Below, piece after piece: positions 52,160 to 60,719 of a stretch of DNA of 64,000 nt. Position 1 is the first letter of the stretch, and each line of letters opens with the position of its first letter. A program made the position numbers and the translations under genes. The DNA comes from DAOTXR01 sp034435375 (lineage in GTDB: Bacteria > Chloroflexota > Anaerolineae > Aggregatilineales > UBA3940). The notes beneath the pieces are model-generated. The model was not told the DNA's origin and made no database searches. It was given only the letters and a program-made list of their open reading frames with translations. Where the stretch lies: contig DAOTXR010000073.1 in assembly GCA_034435375.1 (NCBI GenBank), forward strand, positions 244,426-308,425. Direction: 5' to 3'.

Positions 52160-53110
52160 ATGATCCAGGTTGAAGGACTGACCAAGTACTACGGAGACTT
52201 CAAGGCCATTGATAGTCTCTCCTTTCACACCGAAGCGGGCGAAATCGTAGGTTTTCTCGGCCCTAATGGAGCAGGCAAGACAACGACCATGCGAATCCTG
52301 ACTGGCTATATGCCGCCTAACGAGGGAACGGCTATTGTAGCTGGTTTGGATGTTGTGGCCCAGCCGCTGGAGGCCCGACGACATGTAGGCTACATGCCTG
52401 AGACGGTTCCGCTTTACAAGGAAATGACGGTCTGGCAGTACGTGGATTACATGGCGAGTCTGCATGGCGTGCCCCGGCGGGGACGAGCCGAACGGGTCGA
52501 CGAGGTGCTTGACATGGTCGATATGCTCGACCGCGCCGACAGCATGATCGCTCATCTGTCTAAGGGTATGCGCCAGCGCGTCGGATTGGCTCAGGCCCTC
52601 GTCCATGAGCCAGAGGTGCTCATTTTGGACGAACCAACCATTGGCCTAGACCCAGCACAGGTGCGCGAGGTCCGCGAGTTGATCCGGCACATTGGACAGC
52701 ACCGGACCGTGCTGCTCAGCACACATATCCTATCTGAGGCCGAGCAGCTGTGCTCGCGGGTACTGATCATCAACAAAGGGCGCATCGTGGCCGAGGATAC
52801 ACCGGAGCGTCTTTCGACCCGGCTGCAAAGCTCACAGCGCTTCATGGTGCGCGTGGGCAACACAGATTTGCAGACTGTGGCCGAGGCAGTGCGGAATCTG
52901 CCGGGTGTGGCCAGCGTGCAGATCGGTAGGCAAGGCCTTGAGGTGTTGTCCAGCGTCGAGATCGATGCTCGCCCTGCTGTGGCGGCAGCTATCGTCGGGC
53001 AGTCGTGGGACTTGCTTGAGCTGCGCTCGCTTGACTTGTCGCTGGAGGACATCTTCTTGCAGCTCACCACCGACGAGTACGAGCTTCAGGCAGAGGAGAA
53101 CCAGGCATGA
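52160..53110 (+). CDS. gldA: GldA-type ABC transporter ATP-binding protein
   Basis: A 316-residue ATPase with Walker A GPNGAGKTTTMRIL, signature LSKGMRQRVGLAQAL, Walker B VLILDEPTIGLDP and switch His STHILSEAEQ. The C-terminal domain (VRVGNTDLQTVAEAVRNLPG) resembles GldA/NosF-type ATPases. GGAG precedes ATG 52160. The stop overlaps the permease gene by 4 nt. With the following permease and GldG-like protein it forms an ABC system related to, but not proof of, gliding; in non-gliding bacteria the function is unknown. The symbol denotes family only. Confidence 0.92.
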   Translation: MIQVEGLTKYYGDFKAIDSLSFHTEAGEIVGFLGPNGAGKTTTMRILTGYMPPNEGTAIVAGLDVVAQPLEARRHVGYMPETVPLYKEMTVWQYVDYMASLHGVPRRGRAERVDEVLDMVDMLDRADSMIAHLSKGMRQRVGLAQALVHEPEVLILDEPTIGLDPAQVREVRELIRHIGQHRTVLLSTHILSEAEQLCSRVLIINKGRIVAEDTPERLSTRLQSSQRFMVRVGNTDLQTVAEAVRNLPGVASVQIGRQGLEVLSSVEIDARPAVAAAIVGQSWDLLELRSLDLSLEDIFLQLTTDEYELQAEENQA

Positions 53111-53859
53111 GAGAGGTCAAGCGCTCACTTCAAATCCTGTGGATTATCTTCAAGAATGAGATAAAGTTGTTTTTCGTCTCCCCGCTGGTCTACTTGATCG
53201 GCGCGGTGTGGCTCTTCCTGGCCGGGGGATTCTTCTCACTATCTCTCAGCGCCATCAACCAGGGGATGTCCGAGCCCAGCATGGTATTCATGCTTCAGTG
53301 GATGCTCTTCCTGCTGATCTTCATCGCCCCGGCGCTGACCATGCGGCTGGTGTCAGAGGAAGTTCGCACCGGCACGCATGAGTTGCTGTTCACCGCGCCT
53401 GTGCGCGACTGGGAGATCATCTTTGCCAAGTGGCTGGCTGTGTGGGCTGTGTTCACGCTCTATGTGCTCATCACTGCTACGTTTCCCCTCATTCTGATCC
53501 TGCGCGGCAATCCGGAGATAGGGCTGATCATCACCGGTTACCTGGCCATGTGGTTGCTCGGCGGCACCATGTTGGCCATTGGGATATTTGCCTCTTCGCT
53601 CACCCAGTATCAGCTGGTGGCCTTCATGATCACGCTGGGCATCCTGCTCGGCCTATCGCTGGCTCAGGCGGCGACTAACATCATCACCAACCCCGCGATC
53701 AACAGTGTCCTGGGTGAACTATCGATGATCGGCCATTACCGGAGCATGATCGACCGGGCGTTGATCGACCCGGTGGACGTGGCCTATTTTGTCGGGCTGA
53801 TCGCTACTTCGCTGTTCCTGGCGACCCAGGCTCTCAGCACGAGGAGGTGGAGCGCGTGA
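53107..53859 (+). CDS. gldF: GldF-type ABC permease
   Basis: A 250-residue membrane protein with six predicted helices, starting MREVKRSLQILWIIFKNEIK. The coupling region TMRLVSEEVRTGTHELLFTA followed by PVRDWEIIFAKW is typical of GldF/ABC-2 permeases. It overlaps the ATPase gene by 4 nt and the GldG-like gene by 4 nt, so all three are translationally coupled. The symbol denotes family only. Confidence 0.92.
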   Translation: MREVKRSLQILWIIFKNEIKLFFVSPLVYLIGAVWLFLAGGFFSLSLSAINQGMSEPSMVFMLQWMLFLLIFIAPALTMRLVSEEVRTGTHELLFTAPVRDWEIIFAKWLAVWAVFTLYVLITATFPLILILRGNPEIGLIITGYLAMWLLGGTMLAIGIFASSLTQYQLVAFMITLGILLGLSLAQAATNIITNPAINSVLGELSMIGHYRSMIDRALIDPVDVAYFVGLIATSLFLATQALSTRRWSA

Positions 53860-56351
53860 ACGAGAATCAAAGCTCCAGCGCAATTTTCGTCAGCCGTAGC
53901 CTGCTGCGTTGGCTCTCGCTGGGTATTGGCCTGGTGGCACTGCTCGTGATGGCTGTCGCTCTGATCGTCACACCAGCAAGCCGATTCACCACGGTCAGCT
54001 ACGTTTCGCTGGGGGTGGGGCTGGCAGGACTGGCAGGTTTTGTCTTGGCCGATCCAGAGGCACTCAGCCGCGCCTTGACCGGACGGCCAGGCCAGTATGG
54101 GCTGACGACCGCGTTGATGACTCTGTTCTTCATAGCCTTCATCGTAGCGCTGTACGTCGTCATCCTCAAGGCCAACATTGCCCCAATTGACTTGACCGAG
54201 GGCCAGGAGTATCAGCTCTCTGAAGACTCAATCGAGTTGCTGGAGAACCTGGACGCCGACGTGACCGTCACAGGTTTCTTTACCAGCGAGGAGAAGTCGC
54301 TACAGGATGAAGCTGAGATCTGGCTGAAGGAATATCAACGCTACAGCAACGGCAAGCTAACTTTCCGCTTTATTGACCCTGATTTGGAACCGACTGAAGC
54401 CCAGCGGCTTGAGATCAGCCGCACCGGCGTGTTAGTCCTTGAACAGGGCGACCGCACGGCGGAGGCCGCGGCTATTTCGGAGCGCGAGATCACCGGCGCC
54501 CTAGTGCGGGTGCTGATCGGCGAGGAGCGTGTATTGTACGCTACCACCGGCCATGGCGAGCGCGACGTGGACGGCTTCCTGGGCACCGATCTGTCCCAGA
54601 TCAAGCGCGAGCTGACACGTCTGAACTTCGTTGTGAGGCCCTTGAACATCCTTGAAGAAGGCGGCATTCCTGAAGATGCTGCCGTGGTGCTGATCGCTGG
54701 GCCGACAGCGAGCTTCACGCCTGCTGAAGTCGAGGCGCTCAAAGCTTATCTGGACGGCGGCGGCGCGGTCATGTTGCTGAGTGAGCCGGGCCGGGGCGGC
54801 AGCGCCCTGAGCTTTGGCGTGCTTGATGTGGGCTTCAGCCGTGATGGCACTCGCATTGCGTCAGCGGGGGCAGACGGCACCGCTCGCATCTGGGATACGC
54901 AGACTGGCGAGGAACTGTTGGTGATGCGCGGTCACAACAGCGATGTGCTGGCTGTGGCCTTCTCGCCAGATGGCAGTCGCCTAGTCACCGCTGGGTTGGA
55001 CAACACCATCCGTGTATGGGACACAGCCACCGGTGAGGAGATCACACAGTTGAGCGGTCTCACGGAGACCGTGCGGCGGATTGTGTTCTCCCCCGATGGA
55101 CGGCTGCTGGCCAGCGCTAGCGAGATCGGGGCGGTCAATGTGTGGGATGCGGCTACCCTTGAGCCGCTGCCCTATTCCCCCATCGTCGCCAATGAGCCGC
55201 TGTTGACCCTGGCTTTCTCGCCCGACAGCCGGCTGATTGCCTCCGCCGGCGAAAGCCCTGTATACATTTGGGACGCTGCCACGGGCGAAGTGAAAGTCAA
55301 TGAACGACTGCATTCCAGCGCCGTGCTGGGGCTGGCCTTCTCGCCAGATGGCAGCACGCTGTACACAGTGGACGTGGCCGGCTATGAGGGGACCCTCGTG
55401 GTGGAGACAGGCGAAGGCAGTACGGTTCCTCGCTTTCCCGATCTGGGCATCAGTGGATTAGCCGTAGCTGCCAACGGCAGCCTTGCCTACGCCGTGGGCG
55501 ATGGCACCATCCACATCCGCCCACTCGGCAGCACTGACGCCAGCACAGACGTTGTGCTGAAGGGTATCAACGACTTCGTATGGCAAATTGCTTTCTCCCC
55601 CGATGGACAGCGTCTGGTCTCCGCCAGCCGTGATGGCAATGTGGTTGTGTGGGACACGGCAGAGGGCACACAGTTGCTTGAGTTAGCAGGCCACACCACT
55701 GCCGACGAGCTGCTCACCTATCTCAAAGAAAACTGGGCTATCAATCTCCAGGACGATTTGGTGATCGACCTGCTGAGCCAGGAGGGCGAGATGAGCGCCC
55801 TGGGCCTGTCTGTCGATGCTCAGTCGCCAATCACCGCGCCGCTGCTGGAGAGCAGACAGCCGCCCTTCTTCCCATCGGCCCGCAGCATCGATTACGCCGA
55901 TGTGCAGGGATCGCCTGTCACACACGTCGACCTGTTGCGGACGGCCAACATGGGCAACCAGATGACTTCGTGGGGCGAGACCAATCCAGCCAGCTCGATG
56001 CAGTTTGACGCTGACGATGTGCCTGGACCGCTCACGCTGGCGGTGAGCGCTGAGAACTCACTGACTGGTGCACGTCTGGTCGTTGTCGGCGACGCTGATT
56101 TCGCTTCGAATGATGCACTGCAGAAGGCGACCTATGGCAACGCTGAGTTCTTCTTGAACGCCGCCAACTGGCTGGCTGGAGAGGGGGAGGAGCTTGACCT
56201 GCCTGCGCCGGATTTTGACACCCGTATGCTGGATCGCCCGTATGGGACAGTCGAGTTGTCTCTGGTGATCATCAGCATCACCTGCCTGTTGCCGCTGGTC
56301 CTGGCGGCGGGTGGCATTGGCGTATGGATTGTGCGTCGTCGCCGCCACTAA
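53856..56351 (+). CDS. GldG-like ABC auxiliary protein with inserted seven-bladed WD40 propeller
   Basis: An 831-residue membrane protein. Residues 1-107 hold about three membrane helices; 110-317 match the GldG-family extracytoplasmic domain (APIDLTEGQEYQLSEDSIEL, TGHGERDVDGFLG, YLDGGGAVMLLSEPG). At about residue 318 this domain is interrupted by seven WD40 repeats (322-615, blades such as VLAVAFSPDGSRLVTAGLDN, IRVWDTATGEE), then resumes at A616 (ADELLTYLKENWAINLQDDL, VID) and ends in a C-terminal membrane helix and basic tail (RRRRH). I chose GTG 53856, 8 nt after GAGGAGG. The frame is unbroken across both junctions. The propeller should be exposed on the cell surface or periplasmic side and bind another protein (inference). 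Confidence 0.9.
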   Translation: MNENQSSSAIFVSRSLLRWLSLGIGLVALLVMAVALIVTPASRFTTVSYVSLGVGLAGLAGFVLADPEALSRALTGRPGQYGLTTALMTLFFIAFIVALYVVILKANIAPIDLTEGQEYQLSEDSIELLENLDADVTVTGFFTSEEKSLQDEAEIWLKEYQRYSNGKLTFRFIDPDLEPTEAQRLEISRTGVLVLEQGDRTAEAAAISEREITGALVRVLIGEERVLYATTGHGERDVDGFLGTDLSQIKRELTRLNFVVRPLNILEEGGIPEDAAVVLIAGPTASFTPAEVEALKAYLDGGGAVMLLSEPGRGGSALSFGVLDVGFSRDGTRIASAGADGTARIWDTQTGEELLVMRGHNSDVLAVAFSPDGSRLVTAGLDNTIRVWDTATGEEITQLSGLTETVRRIVFSPDGRLLASASEIGAVNVWDAATLEPLPYSPIVANEPLLTLAFSPDSRLIASAGESPVYIWDAATGEVKVNERLHSSAVLGLAFSPDGSTLYTVDVAGYEGTLVVETGEGSTVPRFPDLGISGLAVAANGSLAYAVGDGTIHIRPLGSTDASTDVVLKGINDFVWQIAFSPDGQRLVSASRDGNVVVWDTAEGTQLLELAGHTTADELLTYLKENWAINLQDDLVIDLLSQEGEMSALGLSVDAQSPITAPLLESRQPPFFPSARSIDYADVQGSPVTHVDLLRTANMGNQMTSWGETNPASSMQFDADDVPGPLTLAVSAENSLTGARLVVVGDADFASNDALQKATYGNAEFFLNAANWLAGEGEELDLPAPDFDTRMLDRPYGTVELSLVIISITCLLPLVLAAGGIGVWIVRRRRH

Positions 56352-56375
56352 TGGGCATCGAAGGAGCTGCTCGGT

Positions 56376-56996
56376 ATGAACACACGCAATCGCCTAATTG
56401 CAGGGCTTGTCTTTGCGCTGCTGGCTGTTTCGCTGATTGTCGTGGCCCTGAAGGTGCTTGGGGATGAGGGAACTGAGTCCGAAGCTGAGCTGGTCCCCAC
56501 CTCCGAAGCAGCTGAGCCGCTCTTCCCGGATGCTGAGGGCAAGGTGGTAAACTTTGTCCAGGTTGTTGATAACCAGACAGGGCAAACGTTTGCCGCTGGT
56601 ACCGAGGACGGGTTCAACTGGACGGTCGAACAGGCGCCGGAGGGTTTCGATACAGCATGGCCTGTCGATAGCACCACCATCACCAGTGCGGTGGTCTATC
56701 TGGCTGACCTAACCCCGCAACGCATCCTGGATGGGGTTGAGGCGCTGGCTCCTTACGGGCTGGACAACGTGCGTTACACCGTTAACTTCAGGGTCATGGA
56801 TGGGGGCGAGTTCACCTTGTATGTGGGTTCACCTAACCCGACCAACACTGCCTACTACGTCCGGCTGACCGAGACCGACAACCCGGCCAGCGACATCTAT
56901 CTGGTGGCCGCCTACTACATGGATCAGGTGATCGAATTTCTCACCTCTCCGCCGTTGATCCAACCCTCCCCTACCCCGGAGGTTGTGCAAGACTGA
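56376..56996 (+). CDS. DUF4340-like membrane-anchored protein
   Basis: A 206-residue protein with one N-terminal membrane helix (residues about 6-28) and a beta-rich exterior domain (VVNFVQVVDNQTGQTF, WPVDSTTITSAVVYLADL, YTVNFRVMDGGEFTLYVGSP). DUF4340 proteins commonly follow GldG-like genes and are thought to work with the same ABC system. It ends in a proline-rich tail (PSPTPEVVQD). It lies 24 nt after the GldG-WD40 gene, with a strong hairpin after it, and is the last gene of the operon. Confidence 0.85.
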   Translation: MNTRNRLIAGLVFALLAVSLIVVALKVLGDEGTESEAELVPTSEAAEPLFPDAEGKVVNFVQVVDNQTGQTFAAGTEDGFNWTVEQAPEGFDTAWPVDSTTITSAVVYLADLTPQRILDGVEALAPYGLDNVRYTVNFRVMDGGEFTLYVGSPNPTNTAYYVRLTETDNPASDIYLVAAYYMDQVIEFLTSPPLIQPSPTPEVVQD

Positions 56997-57005
56997 AAGC
57001 AGTCA

Positions 57006-57037
57006 TAGGCAGGGGCGCACAATTGCACCCCTGCCTA
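57006..57037 (+). terminator. Hairpin after the GldA-GldF-GldG-DUF4340 operon
   Basis: A 10-bp perfect stem TAGGCAGGGG / CCCCTGCCTA extended by a 3-bp inner stem around CAAT, starting 10 nt after the DUF4340 stop. It has no T-tract and is related to the 46977 palindrome, so it could be a repeat rather than a true terminator. Confidence 0.5.
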
Positions 57038-57068
57038 ACCGTCTGGGCGCTGATGGATCGTCGGGGGA

Positions 57069-57092
57069 TGTTCCTCGTTTGGGGCAGGAACC
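57069..57092 (-). repeat. Dispersed intergenic repeat, copy 2
   Basis: An exact 24-nt inverted copy of the core at 13084-13107, with the same GTTCCT/AGGAAC arms. It lies in the 254-bp gap after the DUF4340 gene. A second small hairpin GAGCGC-tag-GCGCTC follows at 57146-57160. Confidence 0.7.
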
Positions 57093-57160
57093 TCAGCGGG
57101 ACACGATGGCGACACCAGACCTCGCCCTCCAGTTGAAATACGCCCGAGCGCTAGGCGCTC

Positions 57161-57189
57161 TGGACTGACTAGCCCGGATGGCCTATACT
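57161..57189 (+). promoter_or_regulatory. Candidate promoter for the membrane protein at 57251
   Basis: TGGACT (57161-57166) and TATACT (57184-57189) are separated by 17 nt and lie about 60 nt before the start codon. Confidence 0.4.
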
Positions 57190-57250
57190 GAAGACATGTG
57201 GATCGGGCGAGGCCATCTTGAGGCCATCATGACAAGGGCCTGACAGAGTA

Positions 57251-58045
57251 ATGGAACATATGAAGGCCAACCCTCTCCGTCGGAGGCTGAGCCAGGGACT
57301 ATGGTGGATCGGCTTGGCGTTGATCGCCGCCGGCCTGCTAGGACTGTTCGCGTCTGTGCATATGCCCGTGCCAATCCCGGTGTTGATCGGCGCTGGCGTC
57401 ACTGCGTTAGGGTTGAACATTTTGCTCAGCGGCGACTTGGTTGTTGGGTCAGAGCCGCGTGTGTTCACGGCGCGCGGACAGGTAGTGCGTGGTGAGCTGT
57501 TGGCCCGCGCCGCTCTGTCCGATCTAGTGGTCAGCAGTGGGCCCAACGACCGTGTTGCGTCGGTCCGCTATGGCCCCATCGGCAGACCGGACTTCCACGC
57601 CGAGAGCGGTGTGGCGCATCTGCGCTTGCGTGGCGGCCTGCTGCGTCCCAACATTGCCCGCTGGCAGGCTGACTTGGCCAGCAACGTGCTGTGGGACATC
57701 GATGCCCGCAGTTCACTAGGCGACTTGGTGCTCAACCTGCGCGATCTACGCCTTGAACGTGTGACGGCCCGCACCCTGGCAGGCCGTCTAGCCGTCAACT
57801 GTCCGACACGCGGCTATGTCCAGATGCGGCTGAAAACCGGAATCGGGATCGTAGAAGTCCGCATTCCGCCGGAAGTTGGGGTCCAAGTGGCCATCCGGCG
57901 AGGCGAGCTGGCGACAGTGACCATCAAAAATGAGCGGCTGCTGGCCCTCAGCCAGCGCCGCTACACCACACACGATTTCGAGACGGCGGCCACTCAGATC
58001 GAGATCGTCATCGAGTCTGCCGCTGGGGACATTCTACTCGTCTAA
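57251..58045 (+). CDS. Uncharacterised membrane protein with beta-helical (adhesin-like) C-terminal domain
   Basis: A 264-residue protein. Two membrane helices near residues 16-36 and 41-60 are followed by a repetitive beta pattern (LSDLVVSSGPNDRVASVRYG, LWDIDARSSLGDLVLNLRDL, YVQMRLKTGIGIVEVRIPPE) like the DUF4097/toast-rack domains of envelope-stress proteins. No family is certain. It is convergent with minE, and the two coding ends overlap by 12 nt. Confidence 0.75.
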   Translation: MEHMKANPLRRRLSQGLWWIGLALIAAGLLGLFASVHMPVPIPVLIGAGVTALGLNILLSGDLVVGSEPRVFTARGQVVRGELLARAALSDLVVSSGPNDRVASVRYGPIGRPDFHAESGVAHLRLRGGLLRPNIARWQADLASNVLWDIDARSSLGDLVLNLRDLRLERVTARTLAGRLAVNCPTRGYVQMRLKTGIGIVEVRIPPEVGVQVAIRRGELATVTIKNERLLALSQRRYTTHDFETAATQIEIVIESAAGDILLV

Positions 58046-58345
58046 ATCATCTACCTCGCTCAGCGACATAGCACGCCGCCGGCGCGGTCCTGTGCTCTGC
58101 AGGATGGGGATCTCGGCACGCAGGATGCTGCTGCGATCCTCATTGGTCAGCACCACCTCGACCGTGTCTGGGTCAAAGTCCACGTAGCGGGCGATAACCA
58201 TGAGAATCTCGTCCTTAATTGACTGCACCTGCTCCGGCGTCAGATTGCTGCGGTCATGAATCAGCACGAGTTGCAGCCGTTCTTTGGCCACCTTGCTGCT
58301 TGCTGGCTCCCTTCCACCAAAGATGCGACTCATAATTCCAGCCAT
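58034..58345 (-). CDS. minE: Cell division topological specificity factor MinE
   Basis: A 103-residue MinE. The N-terminal amphipathic helix (MAGIMSRIFGG) is followed by the MinD-binding segment SKVAKERLQLVLIHDR and the C-terminal dimer domain (DEILMVIARYVDFDPDTVEV). It stimulates MinD ATPase and drives pole-to-pole or gradient positioning of the division inhibitor. GGAGG precedes ATG 58345. It is the last gene of minCDE, 33 nt after minD, and ends in an acidic tail (SEVDDLDE). Confidence 0.95.
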   Translation of the reverse strand: MAGIMSRIFGGREPASSKVAKERLQLVLIHDRSNLTPEQVQSIKDEILMVIARYVDFDPDTVEVVLTNEDRSSILRAEIPILQSTGPRRRRAMSLSEVDDLDE

Positions 58346-58378
58346 TGACGTTTTCCTCCCATCCGGCCTGTTCAACTG

Positions 58379-59803
58379 CTACGGTACGGTCTTCGTCTCG
58401 CTGCCTGGTGTGCTGGTGGCGCTGCTTGTGCTTGGACTGGCAGGTTTTTCGATCTGCGGGGTGCCAGTAGCGGTTGAGGGCTTCTCGCCCGCGCCCGGTG
58501 CAGCAGCGGGAGCCTGTCTCCCGGCGGGCGGCGCTGCCTGTTTTTTCTCCGGTTCCTGAGTCTGAGCGGGTGCAGGGCCTCTCCCAGGCTCAGCCGCCGG
58601 CGATGAAGTCGGCTGCGGAGCTGGCGATGGCCTCACATCCTGTGCCGGAGAAGGCGGCGCAGCCTGGGGCAACGCGGAACGCGAAGATGGCGCTGCCGGC
58701 GGCGTGGCTGCTGGAGCCACCGTCTGCGCAGGAGAGGCTAGGGGCGGTGGGGCCTTCGCTGGAGGCGTTGCCGTGGCAGGCTCCTGAACCCTGGCCGACA
58801 GCGGTCGCTGGACTGGGGCTGAGGGCTTCTCTTCGGCTTTCTTCGGCTCTTCCTCGGAGGGTTTGACCTCCGGCTTTTTCTGCGGCTCTCCGGTTCTCGT
58901 CTCGGCCTCTGCTGTTTCGGCCTTGCGCTCAGCCTTAGGAGCGGGCGCAGAGGCAGCGCGGTGATCGCTGCGGGCAGCAGAAGCCTCCGGCTGGGCTGGC
59001 CCGCCGATCTTCAGCTTGCGGAAGAAGCGCTGGAGGAAGCCGCCCTCTTCCTCGATGGTCAGGAAGGGCACGTCTTCTCCCAGGATGCGGCGGGCAATGT
59101 TGTGAAATGCCTTGCCTGCCAATGTCTCCTCGATGCTCAGCGCGACTGGCATGCCCCGGTTGGTCGAGACCAGGATGGCTTCATCTTCTGGAATCAGGCC
59201 GATCAGCTTGATCGCCAGGATGTCAATGATGTCCTCAGGGCTGAGCATGTCCCCCCGCTTGACCATGTCAGGTTTCACACGGTTGACAATTAAGCGACCC
59301 GGGCCTTTCCCTTCGGCCTCGATCAGGCCGATGATGCGGTCGGCGTCACGCACTGACGACACCTCAGGATTGGTGATAATGATCACTTCGTCTGCCGGCG
59401 CGACGGCATTGCGGAACCCACGCTCGATCCCGGCAGGCGAGTCGATCAAGATGAAGTCCACCAGCGGTCTGAGTTCATCGCACAGGCGCACCATGTCGCT
59501 AGGGCTGACCGCCGTCTTATCGCGGGTTTGTGCAGCGGGGATCAGGTACAGGTCCTCTTTGAGGCGCTTGTCCCGGATCATTGCCTGGCGTAGGCGTGCA
59601 CGCCCTTCGACCACGTCTACGATGTCATAGACAATGCGGTTCTCCAGACCCATCACCACGTCCAGGTTGCGCAGCCCGATGTCAGCATCAAGGCAGGCGA
59701 CCTTGTGGCCCAGCGTGGCGAGCGCCACACCGAGGTTGGCCGTTGCCGTTGTTTTACCAACCCCACCCTTGCCAGAAGTGATCGTGATCACACGAGCCGT
59801 CAT
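58379..59803 (-). CDS. minD: Septum site-determining ATPase MinD with long disordered tail
   Basis: A 474-residue protein, whereas MinD is usually 260-270 residues. Residues 1-250 are a normal MinD: deviant Walker A SGKGGVGKTTAT (10-21), DADIGLRNLDVVMGLENR, LIDSPAGIERGF and TNPEVSSVRDADR. The membrane-targeting amphipathic helix GFLQRFFRKLKIG is at 255-267 but is not terminal; it is followed by about 207 residues rich in Pro, Ala, Glu, Lys and Ser without order-promoting residues. The tail begins with a charged part (KAERKAETAEAETRTGEPQK) and ends with a Pro/Ala/Ser part. It sits between minC and minE. Confidence 0.95.
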   Translation of the reverse strand: MTARVITITSGKGGVGKTTATANLGVALATLGHKVACLDADIGLRNLDVVMGLENRIVYDIVDVVEGRARLRQAMIRDKRLKEDLYLIPAAQTRDKTAVSPSDMVRLCDELRPLVDFILIDSPAGIERGFRNAVAPADEVIIITNPEVSSVRDADRIIGLIEAEGKGPGRLIVNRVKPDMVKRGDMLSPEDIIDILAIKLIGLIPEDEAILVSTNRGMPVALSIEETLAGKAFHNIARRILGEDVPFLTIEEEGGFLQRFFRKLKIGGPAQPEASAARSDHRAASAPAPKAERKAETAEAETRTGEPQKKPEVKPSEEEPKKAEEKPSAPVQRPLSARVQEPATATPPAKAPPPLASPAQTVAPAATPPAAPSSRSALPQAAPPSPAQDVRPSPAPQPTSSPAAEPGRGPAPAQTQEPEKKQAAPPAGRQAPAAAPGAGEKPSTATGTPQIEKPASPSTSSATSTPGSETKTVP

Positions 59804-59918
59804 GATATACCCTTCCTGCCATCAATACAGCGGGCTGCCCCAAGTTCAATGTCCCGCTGCAAAGTCTTGTCCACCTCTCCCCATGTCAAGTCAGGTTGGG
59901 ATGAGCGGTGATGTTGTA

Positions 59919-60605
59919 TCAAAGGCCCCATTCCTCAGCCACAATCTGGCCGTTGCGCACCGAAGCAACCTCTGGGTGCGGGCGAGGGCGGTTGTCATCG
60001 GTGGCGATGGCCACATGGTTGGCAATCCTCAATTGCATGGGACGCAGGTCAAGCGCACACACCAGCGCACTATCGTCACCATTGGCCCCTGCCTGCACCG
60101 TACCACGCAGCCGCCCCCACACCAGCACATCGCCACCGGCAATGATCTGCGCCCCCGGATTCACGTCTCCGATCACGACCACATGGCCCACATGCCGGAC
60201 GACACGCCCTGAACGCAGTGTAGTCTTAACCAGCACGCCGCTGCTGCCATACTCGTTCGTATCGATCGGCGGCAGCTCGCCATCCTCGGTCATGCCCACC
60301 GTAGACGTGTCAGGGGCTTCGGTCTCGACATCCTCGCGTCGCGCGGCGCGAATTGTCTCAGGCGATGTGCCCAGGATGGTCGAGAGCCGCACATCGTGCG
60401 CGGCCAGCTTCTCACGCAGCCTGCGTATGTCGTCGCGATCCAAAGCCCGATCTCCTACCCGAAGCGCAACCCGTGCACCTCGAAAGAACTCACCTTGGTT
60501 CTGAATGGTGCCAAACAGCGCCGCCTCAACCTCAGCCCACGGAGCTGTGTCGTCAAGGATAATCAGCAACCCATCCCGGACGCCTTTGATCGAGACTGTT
60601 GACAC
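59919..60605 (-). CDS. minC: Septum site-determining protein MinC
   Basis: A 228-residue inhibitor of FtsZ polymerisation, positioned by MinD. The N-terminal domain (about 1-105) is followed by a variable linker and the C-terminal right-handed beta-helix that binds MinD (HVVVIGDVNPGAQIIAGGDV, WGRLRGTVQAGANGDDSALV). GTG 60605 is the start, with AGGGG upstream. It is the first gene of minCDE, with a candidate promoter at 60636-60664. The 115-nt gap to minD contains no clear element. Confidence 0.92.
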   Translation of the reverse strand: MSTVSIKGVRDGLLIILDDTAPWAEVEAALFGTIQNQGEFFRGARVALRVGDRALDRDDIRRLREKLAAHDVRLSTILGTSPETIRAARREDVETEAPDTSTVGMTEDGELPPIDTNEYGSSGVLVKTTLRSGRVVRHVGHVVVIGDVNPGAQIIAGGDVLVWGRLRGTVQAGANGDDSALVCALDLRPMQLRIANHVAIATDDNRPRPHPEVASVRNGQIVAEEWGL

Positions 60606-60635
60606 GCCCTAGCACCCCTTCTTCACATTGAGGCG

Positions 60636-60664
60636 ATTCTAGTATAACGGGGCACAAGGTGCAA
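60636..60664 (-). promoter_or_regulatory. Candidate promoter of minCDE
   Basis: On the minus strand, TTGCAC and TAGAAT are separated by 17 nt, with the -10 about 31 nt before the minC start codon. Confidence 0.45.
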
Positions 60665-60719
60665 CCACTTGTCCTCTGGAAAGTGTCTAGAGCAGTGAGC
60701 GGACGGCGTTCAGGGTGGT

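Noticed and set aside
53847..53855. GTG start three codons upstream for the GldG-WD40 protein
   Set aside because: It overlaps the ribosome-binding site itself; GTG 53856 has ideal spacing and a typical 4-nt overlap with the permease gene.
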